Positions 9,126 through 17,046 of a stretch of DNA of 64,000 bases are shown one piece after another (position 1 is the stretch's first letter; the number at the start of each line of letters is the position of its first letter). The notes under the pieces were generated by a model, which did no database searches, was not told where the DNA came from, and worked only from the letters and a program-made list of their open reading frames with translations. This DNA comes from Betaproteobacteria bacterium UBA1934 (GTDB lineage: Bacteria > Pseudomonadota > Gammaproteobacteria > Burkholderiales > Rhodocyclaceae): positions 629,643-693,642 of the forward strand of contig DDFG01000001.1 in assembly GCA_002337055.1 (NCBI GenBank), written 5' to 3'. The translations under genes were made by a program, and so were the position numbers.

Positions 9126-10172
9126 TCAGCCGCCGGTCATCGACATGAAGCGGACAACCTGCGGATTGTCGATCTGCTCGTTGAACCGATGTCCCTCGGG
9201 CTTCAGCGCAAGGCTGCGCGCGATGGCGGCCGCTACCGGGCCGTCTTCGGCATGCGCGCGCAACAAGGGAAGCAGCGCCACCGCGTCGTTGTGACCGAGG
9301 CAGGGGTAGAGCTCGCCGCGCGCGGTGATCCGCACGCGGTTGCAGGTCTCGCAAAAATGCTCGCTCTGCGGCGTGATGAAGCCGATGCGCGTGCGGGAGC
9401 CGGGTACCCGCCAATAGCGCGCCGGGCCGCCGCTCGATTCCTGCGTCGGGCGCAGGTCGAAATGCTCGCCGAGCTGGTTGAGCGCGTCCTGCGCCGGCAT
9501 GAAGGTTTGCGAGCGGCCGAGAATGGGGCCGAGCGGCATTTCCTCGATGAACGAAATATCCAGTTCGCGCGCGATGGCAAAACGTACCAGATCGACGAAT
9601 TCATGGTCGTTGATCCCGCGCATCATCACGGTGTTCAGCTTTGTGCCGACAAACCCGGCCTCAATGGCGGCATCGATGCCGCGCAGCACCTTCTCCAGTT
9701 CGCCGATGCGGGTGAGGGCGCCGAAGGTTTGGGGCGACAGCGTGTCCAGGCTGATGTTCAGGCGTTCGACCCCCGCCGCACGGAGTGGCGCGGCGTAGCG
9801 TTTGAGCTGGGAGCCATTGGTGGTCATGACCAGATGCGCGAGGCCGGGCAGGGCGCCCAGACGCTCGATCAGCCACAAAATGTCTTTGCGCACGAGCGGC
9901 TCGCCACCGGTGATCCGCACCTTGTCGACGCCCCGTTCCACGAACAGGCGGACCAGACGCAAACACTCTTCCAGGCTCAGAACCTCGTTGCGCGGCAGAA
10001 AGGTCATCTTTTCTGCCATGCAGTAGTGGCACCGAAAATCGCAGCGATCGGTGACCGAGAGGCGAACATAGCTGACGCGGCGCCCGCTGGCGTCGATCAA
10101 GGGGCGATCCGCCGGCTGCACCGCGTCGGGATGCCAGCTTGTGAGCGAGGGTGGAGGGATGGGCGTATTCAT
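9126..10172 (-). CDS. moaA: GTP 3',8-cyclase MoaA (molybdenum cofactor biosynthesis)
   Basis: The protein has 348 residues from ATG 10172. It catalyses the first step of molybdopterin synthesis, rearranging GTP to 3',8-cyclo-GTP. The N-terminal radical SAM cluster is CDFRCHYC (C44, C48, C51). The C-terminal cluster that binds GTP is CETCN followed by PCLGHND. The chain ends in Gly-Gly, needed for catalysis in MoaA. GGEP and the TNGS motif are also present. The frame is open further upstream to 10214, but that region is not conserved-looking. No other Mo-cofactor gene is in the window, so moaA stands alone here. Confidence 0.96.
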   Translation of the reverse strand: MNTPIPPPSLTSWHPDAVQPADRPLIDASGRRVSYVRLSVTDRCDFRCHYCMAEKMTFLPRNEVLSLEECLRLVRLFVERGVDKVRITGGEPLVRKDILWLIERLGALPGLAHLVMTTNGSQLKRYAAPLRAAGVERLNISLDTLSPQTFGALTRIGELEKVLRGIDAAIEAGFVGTKLNTVMMRGINDHEFVDLVRFAIARELDISFIEEMPLGPILGRSQTFMPAQDALNQLGEHFDLRPTQESSGGPARYWRVPGSRTRIGFITPQSEHFCETCNRVRITARGELYPCLGHNDAVALLPLLRAHAEDGPVAAAIARSLALKPEGHRFNEQIDNPQVVRFMSMTGG

Positions 10173-10300
10173 ATCGTGAATCGCATTTTGAATCCCGCCC
10201 GGAGGCGGCAACAATGGGATAGATCAAATTTCGCGAAGTTCCGCACAAGTGTACTCGGCGCGGTAGAATCCTTTCGTCATTGTCGGCGGAGTAAAGAGGC

Positions 10301-10753
10301 ATGCTCGGTTTTCTGCGCAAAAACTCATCTGAAACGGCTTTGCGTTTGGCGGAAAGCACACTGTTCGCCGGCCTGACGCCCGGCGAATTGAGCACGGTCG
10401 AAGGGCTGACGCATTCCCGCAGCTACCTCGCCGGCGAAGTGATCTTTGACGAAGGCGAACAAGGTCAGGCGCTGTATGTGGTGGTGACCGGCGAAGTGCT
10501 GATCTGCCACGCCGGCGAGCTTGACCCGCCCATCGCCCGGCTCGGTCCCGGCCAGTTCTTCGGCGAACTGGCCCTGCTCGACGACGCCCCCCGCACCGCG
10601 CAGGCGCGCGCCAGCCTGGATAGCGAACTGGCCGTGCTGTCGCGCAGCGACTTCGAGCGCTTGATGGATTCGCACGCCCGCATTGCCTCGCGCGTGGCGC
10701 TGCAACTGGCGCGCAACATCAGCCTGCGATTGCGCGACATGGTGCAGGGATGA
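10301..10753 (+). CDS. Cyclic nucleotide-binding domain protein
   Basis: The protein has 150 residues and is almost entirely one cyclic nucleotide-binding (CAP-type) fold, with the phosphate-binding cassette FFGELALLDDAPRTAQARA at about 87-105, in which the conserved Glu and Arg are present. There is no DNA-binding domain or membrane segment, so it is a stand-alone sensor or regulatory subunit. AAAGAGG precedes the ATG. The stop overlaps the start of the PerM-type permease (ATGA at 10750), which implies coupled translation and suggests, without proving, that the domain controls the transporter. Confidence 0.85.
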   Translation: MLGFLRKNSSETALRLAESTLFAGLTPGELSTVEGLTHSRSYLAGEVIFDEGEQGQALYVVVTGEVLICHAGELDPPIARLGPGQFFGELALLDDAPRTAQARASLDSELAVLSRSDFERLMDSHARIASRVALQLARNISLRLRDMVQG

Positions 10754-11874
10754 AGCGCCCGGCACCGAGCGAATACCGTGCCGGTCCGCTGGTGTGGGTC
10801 AGCATCGTGGTGGCCACCTGCCTCGTGCTCTTTGTGTTCCAGAAAATCCTCTGGCTGGTCGTGCCCTTTCTGTTCGCCCTGATCTTGTATTACGGCTGGC
10901 TGCCGCTCAAGCTGCGGCTGGTGCTTTCCGGCTTTTCGCATGATGCGGCTGCCGCGCTGATCAGCCTGGGGAGCAGCGTTATTGTGCTGCTGCTGGCCGT
11001 ACTGGCCGTGCCGTGGATCACCGCAGAAGCCGTCAACTGGCAGGAATACTCTTCCCGCTATCTGGATGGCGGGCTCAATCTGCTACTCTCGGCGCTCAAG
11101 CAACTGGAGCGGCGCATTCCCGTATTTGCGCAGGCGCATGTCAGCGAAGAAGTGGCGCAACAGTTGAGCCAGTTCTCCGACAATTTTGCTCGCGACCACC
11201 TCGCCAACGCCGCGCTCACCCTCGCGGCCTGGGCGCCCTCTGTGCTGCTGGCGCCGTTTCTGGCCTTCTTCATGTTGCGCGATGGCTGGCGCTTTCACCG
11301 CTTCATCAGTCAGGCCGTCCCCAACGCCTTCTTCGAGCGCACCCTTTTTCTGCTTGACCAGATCGACCGCACCGCGCGCCTCTACTTCGTGGGCCTGCTG
11401 CAACTGACCCTGCTCGACACTGTGTGCCTCGCCGCCGGGCTGTGGTTGCTTGGTGTGTCATCGCCGCTGGTTTTGGGTCTGGTGACCGCCGTGCTGGCCT
11501 GGGTGCCTTACGTTGGCTCCATCGCGGGCTGTTTGCTGGTGGTGCTGGTGGCCGCCACCGATTTTCCGGATGCACCTCAAATCGCCTACGGCGCGATTGG
11601 TCTCTTCCTGTTCGTGCGCCTGCTGGACGATTTCATCTTCATGCCCATGACCATCGGCAAAAGCCTCAACATCCATCCCTTGCTCTCGGTACTGATGATC
11701 TTCGTCGGCGGCGCCGTTGCCGGCGTCGCCGGCCTGATGCTCGTGCTGCCGGTACTGGGCGTGGCCATGGTGTTCGGCGAAACCCTGGGACTGGTCATCA
11801 CCGACCCGCGCCTCCGCGCGCGCCACCGCCACGCGGAAAGACTGCGCCAGCGTGTGGCGGCGGTTGATTTGTGA
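10750..11874 (+). CDS. AI-2E/PerM family transporter
   Basis: The protein has 374 residues with about seven or eight hydrophobic helices, a long soluble loop at about 90-160, and the family-type C-terminal segments around FVRLLDDFIFMP, TIGKSLNIHPLLSVL and FVGGAVAGVAGLMLVLPVL. The AI-2E/PerM family includes TqsA (autoinducer-2 export) and permeases of unknown substrate. Nothing here decides the substrate. It starts within the stop codon of the cyclic-nucleotide-binding protein. It is the last gene of the core block before an AT-richer accessory stretch. Confidence 0.88.
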   Translation: MKRPAPSEYRAGPLVWVSIVVATCLVLFVFQKILWLVVPFLFALILYYGWLPLKLRLVLSGFSHDAAAALISLGSSVIVLLLAVLAVPWITAEAVNWQEYSSRYLDGGLNLLLSALKQLERRIPVFAQAHVSEEVAQQLSQFSDNFARDHLANAALTLAAWAPSVLLAPFLAFFMLRDGWRFHRFISQAVPNAFFERTLFLLDQIDRTARLYFVGLLQLTLLDTVCLAAGLWLLGVSSPLVLGLVTAVLAWVPYVGSIAGCLLVVLVAATDFPDAPQIAYGAIGLFLFVRLLDDFIFMPMTIGKSLNIHPLLSVLMIFVGGAVAGVAGLMLVLPVLGVAMVFGETLGLVITDPRLRARHRHAERLRQRVAAVDL

Positions 11875-12157
11875 AGATGGGGGGTTGGCTGGAGACGGCC
11901 TATAGCAGCCCTTGAGGTACTTGAGTCGTAAGCGGCCTCTCGCTGGCGATATGACAAACAGGCAAGTTCGAGGCATAATATCCATGCTACTCAGCACGGC
12001 GCTGCATTTGTCGGGCAAATATTCGCAGAAATAGAACCAAAAACAATGCAACGTATTGATAATAAAATATTCCCCCCGATGTGTTCGCCAGCTTATACAG
12101 CTGCACGTCGGCATATGCAGCACGATTGCTGTCTACAACACGTTGGGGGTTTTAACT
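11875..12157 (+). other. Intergenic stretch at left edge of accessory islet
   Basis: I see no gene in this interval. The first 60 bases keep the high GC of the neighbours; from about 11975 the sequence becomes AT-rich, with runs such as AATAAAATATT near 12061. This composition step marks the start of the islet that runs to tRNA-Asn. A GGGGGT ahead of 12158 could be the ribosome-binding site of the next gene. Confidence 0.4.
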
Positions 12158-12744
12158 ATGACGTTGCCGCCAGTCCCCGTTGCGCTGCGCACACACAAAT
12201 TGCCAGCGCTCCTTTTGCGTGAGATAGGGAGACTCGTTAGTCTCTTTGCGTGCATCGAACACGAAATGAACCACTTACGTATTCCTTGCTGAGATTGTCG
12301 CCGGCGGAAGGTCGCCTTGCAGTTACCCGACAAAATGTCCGCAGTCGTTTCCACCTAATTTCAGTTCTTCTTAACCTCAACGGCGTCTCTGTAACGTACA
12401 ACCTCAAAGCGCTTGCCCTAGAGATTGAAGAACTCGAAGAAATAAGAGATTGGATAGCGCACGGCGTCTGGTCAAAAACCAATGGCGTCTTTCTTCTGCA
12501 AATATCGAGAGGAACTTGGAAGGGTTCGCTAAAGGGCGTGGATAGAAAAATCATTCCGGCCACCGCTCCGTTTGACCAAAAGGCACTGCGAGAAATCTCG
12601 TCCGTTGCTGTTCATCTTCTGGCGGTGACTGAAGACACCCACAAACAAATCGCGGCGCAACTGCAACCATTGCCCGAAAAACATCCGGTATCACGTCGCC
12701 CTCGCACCAAATCCCCTCAACTTCCAGCGCGCACAACAACTTAG
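12158..12744 (+). pseudogene. Frameshifted hypothetical gene
   Basis: Two overlapping frames make one continuous protein if a single base is restored near 12274. The first frame, from ATG 12158 with GGGGGT upstream, runs through the segment around FACIEHEMNHL and then hits TGA at 12290. The second frame continues smoothly with TYSLLRLSPAEGRLAV and runs to 12744. The joined product is about 195 residues. The second half contains an acidic helix with EIEELEEIRDWIAHG, a pattern seen in several uncharacterised accessory proteins. I do not recognise a family. It could be a true pseudogene, a sequencing error, or programmed frameshifting; no slippery heptamer is evident. Base composition is lower in GC than in the core genes, in keeping with acquired DNA. 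Confidence 0.5.
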
Positions 12745-12891
12745 AAAGCTGGTCTCCTCCTGCGGAAATCATTTCCTCAGTCAGTACGTTTAGGTCTATG
12801 AAAACCATGTCGCTCATTTGTCCGCACCCCCAACCCGGCAGTCGAGCGGACCTCGCGCAAAAAGCTGCGCAAGGCCGCTCACTTCTACGTA

Positions 12892-13683
12892 ATGCCCCAT
12901 AGAATCATGCAAGTTATTCTTGGTGCTGTATCGGCTGTTCTATTTTTTACTTCGTTCTCAATTCATGCTGAGGAAATCGTTTTGGTTCAGAAGAACGATG
13001 AGACTCCTGTATATGAATGGGACGAGGGCGATGCGCTGGACGAAATTGACAGTATTTACAAGCTACCAGAATGTCAAAATGATAAATCAATGCCGTGCAG
13101 AACACTTTTGCTTAAGTACTTCTGCAAATACAGCGATACTTCTTTCTATACTTATGCATGTTCTGGTGAAAAACAGCTAAAAGCTGAGGTTCCACTTAAC
13201 GAATGGACTGAATTAGACGCGATCATGTCGTTTCCTCAATGCGTTGATGAAATGTCAGAATCGTGCAATGACCTTAAGTATCACCTCTCCTGCAAATATA
13301 ATGGCCGTTCAAGCAACGCTGTTTCATGTGCTGGTGGCAAGCAAGAGATTGCTGACCAAAGACTCCGCAACTATTACCAATCACTTCTGAATGCATTTCG
13401 AGAGCTAGCTTCCCAAAATCAGCATGACAAGGAGCTCCCCACGTTACTTGCAGCCTCCCAAGAAGCATGGTCGGTTTATCGAGAAAAGGAATGCAATTTC
13501 GTTGAACAGTATTTCAAAGGTGGCAGCCTGCAATCTGCACTTTGGTCAGATTGCATGAGAAAGGAGTCAGAATGGCGGTTACAAAAATTGGAGCAGCACG
13601 CAGAGGAATACAGCATCACGATCAAACAGCATAACAACTTGCGCCAGAGGGACGTTTCGCCACAAAGAGGCTCGCGCCCCTGA
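12892..13683 (+). CDS. Secreted cysteine-rich protein with C-terminal LprI/DUF1311 domain
   Basis: The protein has 263 residues. A signal peptide (1-26, ending SFSIHA) predicts export. Residues 47-95 and about 106-151 are two copies of one module, each with four cysteines at identical spacings (C61, C69, C78, C90 and C117, C125, C134, C146; steps of 8, 9 and 12) and each ending in a Gly-x-Lys-Gln motif. Residues about 155-240 match the LprI/DUF1311 type, with EAWSVYREKEC and a second cysteine in DCMRKES (C201, C221). LprI-type domains are linked to lysozyme inhibition in mycobacteria; applying that here is inference. The eight module cysteines should form disulfides in the periplasm. The gene is AT-rich compared with the core and lies next to tRNA-Asn, which suggests transfer. 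Confidence 0.75.
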   Translation: MPHRIMQVILGAVSAVLFFTSFSIHAEEIVLVQKNDETPVYEWDEGDALDEIDSIYKLPECQNDKSMPCRTLLLKYFCKYSDTSFYTYACSGEKQLKAEVPLNEWTELDAIMSFPQCVDEMSESCNDLKYHLSCKYNGRSSNAVSCAGGKQEIADQRLRNYYQSLLNAFRELASQNQHDKELPTLLAASQEAWSVYREKECNFVEQYFKGGSLQSALWSDCMRKESEWRLQKLEQHAEEYSITIKQHNNLRQRDVSPQRGSRP

Positions 13684-13827
13684 GCTTCGACGTATCTGAA
13701 GGTCCGCTTTTCCAACTAGCCAACTACCGCTTCGGGTTGAAAGCGGCAATACTTGTGTCGCTCAACGACCACATAGACTTCCCGCTTCACCAAACCAGTC
13801 ACGTTTTTGTCACGCCCAGAAAACGCA

Positions 13828-13855
13828 AAAGGCCTGCGCATATGCGCAAGCCTTT
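13828..13855 (-). terminator. Probable terminator of tRNA-Asn
   Basis: A hairpin (13828-13840 with 13843-13855, one mismatch) lies just past the 3' end of the minus-strand tRNA. Read on that strand it is followed by a T-rich stretch. A short minus-strand open frame of 41 codons (13716-13841) overlaps it but has no other support. Confidence 0.6.
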
Positions 13856-13862
13856 GTGTGTT

Positions 13863-13938
13863 TGGCTCCCCGACCTGGGCTCGAACCAGGGACCTACGGA
13901 TTAACAGTCCGGCGCTCTACCGACTGAGCTATCGGGGA
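13863..13938 (-). tRNA. tRNA-Asn (GTT)
   Basis: This is a 76-base cloverleaf with an encoded CCA at 13863-13865. The acceptor stem pairs TCCCCGA with TCGGGGA. The anticodon loop CTGTTAA gives anticodon GTT, and the T arm carries GGTTCGAGCC. Its 3' end faces the AT-rich islet, the usual side for integration, but I found no second copy of the tRNA end at the far side. Confidence 0.97.
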
Positions 13939-13950
13939 ATCGAGGCGCGC

Positions 13951-13979
13951 ATAATAGTCTGCGGGTACAATGTCGTCAA
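13951..13979 (-). promoter_or_regulatory. Sigma-70 promoter of tRNA-Asn
   Basis: On the minus strand TTGACG (13974-13979) and TATTAT (13951-13956) are 17 bases apart, followed by a GC-rich discriminator GCGCGCC and then the tRNA 12 bases downstream of the -10 box. The GC-rich discriminator is typical of stringently controlled stable RNA genes. Confidence 0.85.
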
Positions 13980-14018
13980 GAATTTTTTGTGACCAGCACA
14001 ATTCGGAGACAACGCGCC

Positions 14019-15722
14019 ATGGATAAGAATCTGGTCTACACCAAAACAGCCGCCGGCGAGGAGGCGACCTTGCAGCGCACGCGGGTGGTGCAGCGCAATC
14101 TGCGGATGGTGCTGTTGCAGGTCGATGGGCAGATGAACGTTGCCGGGTTAATCGACAAGATCGGCAACGAGAGCCTCGTCGTCAATGCCCTGCGTGAGCT
14201 GGAAAAGGGAGGCTACATCGGGCTGGCGATGGAGGCGCCCTCGGTGTGGGAACAAAGCCGTGAGAAGTTGCGCGCGAGGATCAAGTCGCGGCCCGCGGCG
14301 GATGCAGAGCCTTCTTTGCCGGTGGAGCCGGGTTTTTCGCGCGGGGGGCCGTCGGTATCGGGGGCCGAGGAACCTCCCTTGACGCCACCCGTGCCGGTTG
14401 AAGCACCGCCGCCCGCAGCGCCGCGGGTGGCGTGGTCGGAGCGCGTGAAAGTGGGCGGGCTGGCGGATCGTTTCGACGGCATTGCGTGGCATCGCATCGC
14501 CTGGGGCAAGCTGGTGGCCTGGTGTTTTCTGTTGCTTGTGGTGGCAGGTGTGGCGGGCTGGTTCTTCTTCCCCTACGGTATCTATCGCGCGGATCTGGAA
14601 GCGTTGTTGAGCGAGACTGCGGGTACGCGCGTGCAGATCGGCGATATTTCCGCCAGCGTGTCGCCGCGACCGGCGCTGGTGTTGAGCAATGTGCGGGTGG
14701 GCGAGCCGGAAGTGGTGCGCGTGCGCGCGTTGCGCATTCCCGGCTGGAGTCTGGGGTGGTTGTCGCAGGGGCGGCGGCAGATCGACAAAATTGAGCTGGT
14801 GGGCGTCGAAATGTCGGCGGATTTCGCCGGTCGGCTCGCTCGTCTGGGGCGGGGCATAGCCGAGCAACGCCGCTTTGAATTGACGCGCATGGAATTCAGG
14901 GATGTGACGGTGGAGGCGGGCAGCCTGGCGGTGAACGATCTTTCCGGCGAGTTGTTCTTTGGCGGCGCCTCGCCCGGACAAGGCGTGTTGCGCCTGAAAA
15001 CGCCGGATGGCGGCCTTGCCATCGTCGCCAGCCCATCTGGAGAGGGAGCGGCGGTGGAGATCGAAGGCATAGGCTGGAAGCCCTCGGAAAGCTCGCCTTT
15101 CGTCTTCAACGCGCTGACCCTGAAAGGGTTGGTCAAGCCCGGGCAGGCGGATTGGAAGCAGGTGGATCTCAATCTCTTCGATGGCAACCTCAACGGGCAG
15201 GTGTCGGTCGATTGGACGAAGGGGATCAGTGTGGTCGGCAGCGGCACACTGAAGAACATGCATCCGCGCAAGCTGGCGGCGGCCCTCGGTGTGCCGCTGG
15301 AGATGGATGGCAAGCTCGCCGGGACGCTCCAGGCTCGGGGCGTGGCGAGCGAGGATCGCAGCCTGCTCGACGGGCTGGACGCGACGCTTGATTTTCTGGT
15401 GGAGCAGGGCGTCATGCGCGGGGTTGATCTTGGCGAAGCGTCTCGGCGGGGCTCCGGCGAGACGGTGCGGGGCGGCCTGACCAAGTTTGATCGTCTGAAG
15501 GGGCGTCTGACGGTGTCGCCACGGCAGGTGGGCGTGGCCAACCTCGACCTGGATGCCGGCCTGCTGAAGGCGACGGGCCAACTGGTGGTGGAACGCCAGC
15601 GTCCGGAAAAAGCCGTGGTGGGCAGCCTGACGGTGAATATCAACACGGCGGCAACGGCCATGCGCGCGCCGGTCAGTATTTCCGGCACCTTGCCGGTGCT
15701 GAATGCGTCGGTCACGCGCTGA
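14019..15722 (+). CDS. AsmA-like membrane protein with N-terminal winged-helix-like domain
   Basis: The protein has 567 residues from ATG 14019, preceded by CGGAGA. Residues 1-70 form a compact domain (VVQRNLRMVLLQVDG, then ALRELEKGGYIGL) that resembles the small winged-helix-like module found at the end of some betaproteobacterial regulators. A Pro/Ala-rich linker (about 91-137) leads to one membrane helix (about 164-184). The remainder (about 190-567) is an AsmA/TAM-type periplasmic beta-rich domain ending with repeated strands. AsmA-like proteins act in outer-membrane assembly and phospholipid transport. The cytoplasmic N-terminal domain is not part of ordinary AsmA, so this is an unusual fusion. 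A strong terminator follows. Confidence 0.82.
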   Translation: MDKNLVYTKTAAGEEATLQRTRVVQRNLRMVLLQVDGQMNVAGLIDKIGNESLVVNALRELEKGGYIGLAMEAPSVWEQSREKLRARIKSRPAADAEPSLPVEPGFSRGGPSVSGAEEPPLTPPVPVEAPPPAAPRVAWSERVKVGGLADRFDGIAWHRIAWGKLVAWCFLLLVVAGVAGWFFFPYGIYRADLEALLSETAGTRVQIGDISASVSPRPALVLSNVRVGEPEVVRVRALRIPGWSLGWLSQGRRQIDKIELVGVEMSADFAGRLARLGRGIAEQRRFELTRMEFRDVTVEAGSLAVNDLSGELFFGGASPGQGVLRLKTPDGGLAIVASPSGEGAAVEIEGIGWKPSESSPFVFNALTLKGLVKPGQADWKQVDLNLFDGNLNGQVSVDWTKGISVVGSGTLKNMHPRKLAAALGVPLEMDGKLAGTLQARGVASEDRSLLDGLDATLDFLVEQGVMRGVDLGEASRRGSGETVRGGLTKFDRLKGRLTVSPRQVGVANLDLDAGLLKATGQLVVERQRPEKAVVGSLTVNINTAATAMRAPVSISGTLPVLNASVTR

Positions 15723-15726
15723 ATGA

Positions 15727-15751
15727 AAAACGGGGCCAGCGGCCCCGTTTT
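15727..15751. terminator. Bidirectional rho-independent terminator
   Basis: An 11-bp perfect stem (15727-15737 with 15741-15751, loop AGC) has a GC-rich core flanked by A4 on one side and T4 on the other, so it can end transcripts from both the AsmA-like gene and the convergent aminotransferase. Confidence 0.92.
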
Positions 15752-15771
15752 GCGGCGTGCGCGGGCGCCTG

Positions 15772-16974
15772 TCAGGCCTTGAGGACGCTGGCGATGGCGT
15801 CGGTGACGTATGCGAGGTTGCGGCTGTTCAGCGCGGCGACGCAGATGCGGCCGGAAGAGACGGCATAGATGCCGAACTCGCTCTTCAGCGCTTCGACCTG
15901 CGCGGCGGAGAGGCCAGTGTAGGAGAACATGCCGCGCTGCTGGTTCACGAAATCGAAGCTCAGGCCCTTTGCCTTCAACTGCTCGGCCAGTCCGTTGCGC
16001 ATGGCGCGGATGCGGTCGCGCATGCCGGCCAGTTCGGTTTCCCACATCTGGCGCAGTTCGGGCGAGGCGAGCACGGCCGCGACCATGGCGCCGCCGTGCG
16101 TGGGCGGGTTGGAGTAGTTGGTGCGGATGACGCGCTTGACCTGCGACATGACACGCCCCGCCTCTTCCTTGCTGGCCGTGACGATGGAGAGCGCGCCGAC
16201 GCGCTCGCCGTAGAGCGAGAACGACTTGGAGAAAGAGCTGGAAACGAAAAATTGCAGCCCGCTGGCGACGAAGGCGCGCACCGCGACCGCATCGGCTTCG
16301 ATGCCTTCCGCAAAGCCCTGGTACGCCATGTCGAGGAAGGGCACCAGGCCGCGTTCGCGGCAGACGGCGACGACCTCCTGCCATTGCACATCGGTGATGT
16401 CGGCGCCGGTGGGGTTGTGGCAGCAGGCGTGCAGAATGACGATGGAACCGGGTTGCAGGCCGGACAGGCAGGCCTTCATGGCCGCGAAATCGACGCCGCG
16501 GGTGGCGGGGTCGTAGTAGGGGTAGTTCTCGACGACAAAACCGGCACTCTCGAACAGGGCGCGGTGGTTTTCCCACGAGGGGTCGCTGATGTAGACCTTG
16601 GCGGTCGGCAGCAGGCGTTTCAGGTAGTCGGCGCCGACCTTGAGCGCGCCGGTGCCGCCGAGCGCCTGGGCGGTAATGATGCGGCCGCTGGCCACAATTT
16701 CGGAACTTGCGCCGAAAAGCAGGTTCTGAACAGCCTGGTTGTAGGCGGCGGGGCCTTCGATGGGCTGGTAGCCGCGCGGGGGCGCGGCCTTCAGGCGGGC
16801 CTCTTCGGCAGCCTTGACGGCGGCCAGCAGCGGGATCTTGCCGGTGTCATCGAAATAGACGCCCACGCCGAGATTGACCTTGGTGGTGCGGGCATCGGCG
16901 TTATAGGCTTCGTTCAGGCCAAGAATCGGGTCGCGCGGGGCCATTTCCACCGCAGCAAAGATCGAAGAGGTCAT
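15772..16974 (-). CDS. Aspartate/aromatic amino acid aminotransferase
   Basis: The protein has 400 residues, the usual length for AspC/TyrB class I enzymes. It transfers amino groups between aspartate or aromatic amino acids and 2-oxoglutarate using pyridoxal phosphate. Diagnostic segments are KVNLGVGVYFDD near the N-terminus, HACCHNPTGAD with the conserved Asn, DMAYQGFAEG, and the PLP lysine in SSSFSKSFSLYGERVG. AspC and TyrB cannot be separated reliably by eye. The gene is divergent from uvrB, with 72 bases between the start codons. Confidence 0.93.
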   Translation of the reverse strand: MTSSIFAAVEMAPRDPILGLNEAYNADARTTKVNLGVGVYFDDTGKIPLLAAVKAAEEARLKAAPPRGYQPIEGPAAYNQAVQNLLFGASSEIVASGRIITAQALGGTGALKVGADYLKRLLPTAKVYISDPSWENHRALFESAGFVVENYPYYDPATRGVDFAAMKACLSGLQPGSIVILHACCHNPTGADITDVQWQEVVAVCRERGLVPFLDMAYQGFAEGIEADAVAVRAFVASGLQFFVSSSFSKSFSLYGERVGALSIVTASKEEAGRVMSQVKRVIRTNYSNPPTHGGAMVAAVLASPELRQMWETELAGMRDRIRAMRNGLAEQLKAKGLSFDFVNQQRGMFSYTGLSAAQVEALKSEFGIYAVSSGRICVAALNSRNLAYVTDAIASVLKA

Positions 16975-17046
16975 AGGGACTCCATGGAATAATGGGGGGT
17001 GTTCACGGCCACAGCGCCGGATTTGTTTTCAATGCATCATCTTATC

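Noticed and set aside
12551..12817. A minus-strand frame of 88 codons opposite the frameshifted gene
   Set aside because: It reads plausibly, but it overlaps the better supported plus-strand gene and has no clear ribosome-binding site or recognised family.
13716..13841. A 41-codon minus-strand frame just past tRNA-Asn (MRRPFAFSGRDKNVTG...)
   Set aside because: It overlaps the tRNA terminator hairpin and has no ribosome-binding site; probably chance.
13863..13938. tRNA-Asn as a proven integration site
   Set aside because: I found no duplicate of the tRNA 3' end between 11875 and 12157 and no integrase.
14148..16576. Long minus-strand frames opposite the AsmA-like gene and in a second frame of the aminotransferase gene
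   Set aside because: Composition is Arg/Pro/His-rich without domains, and both real genes on the correct frames are well supported.
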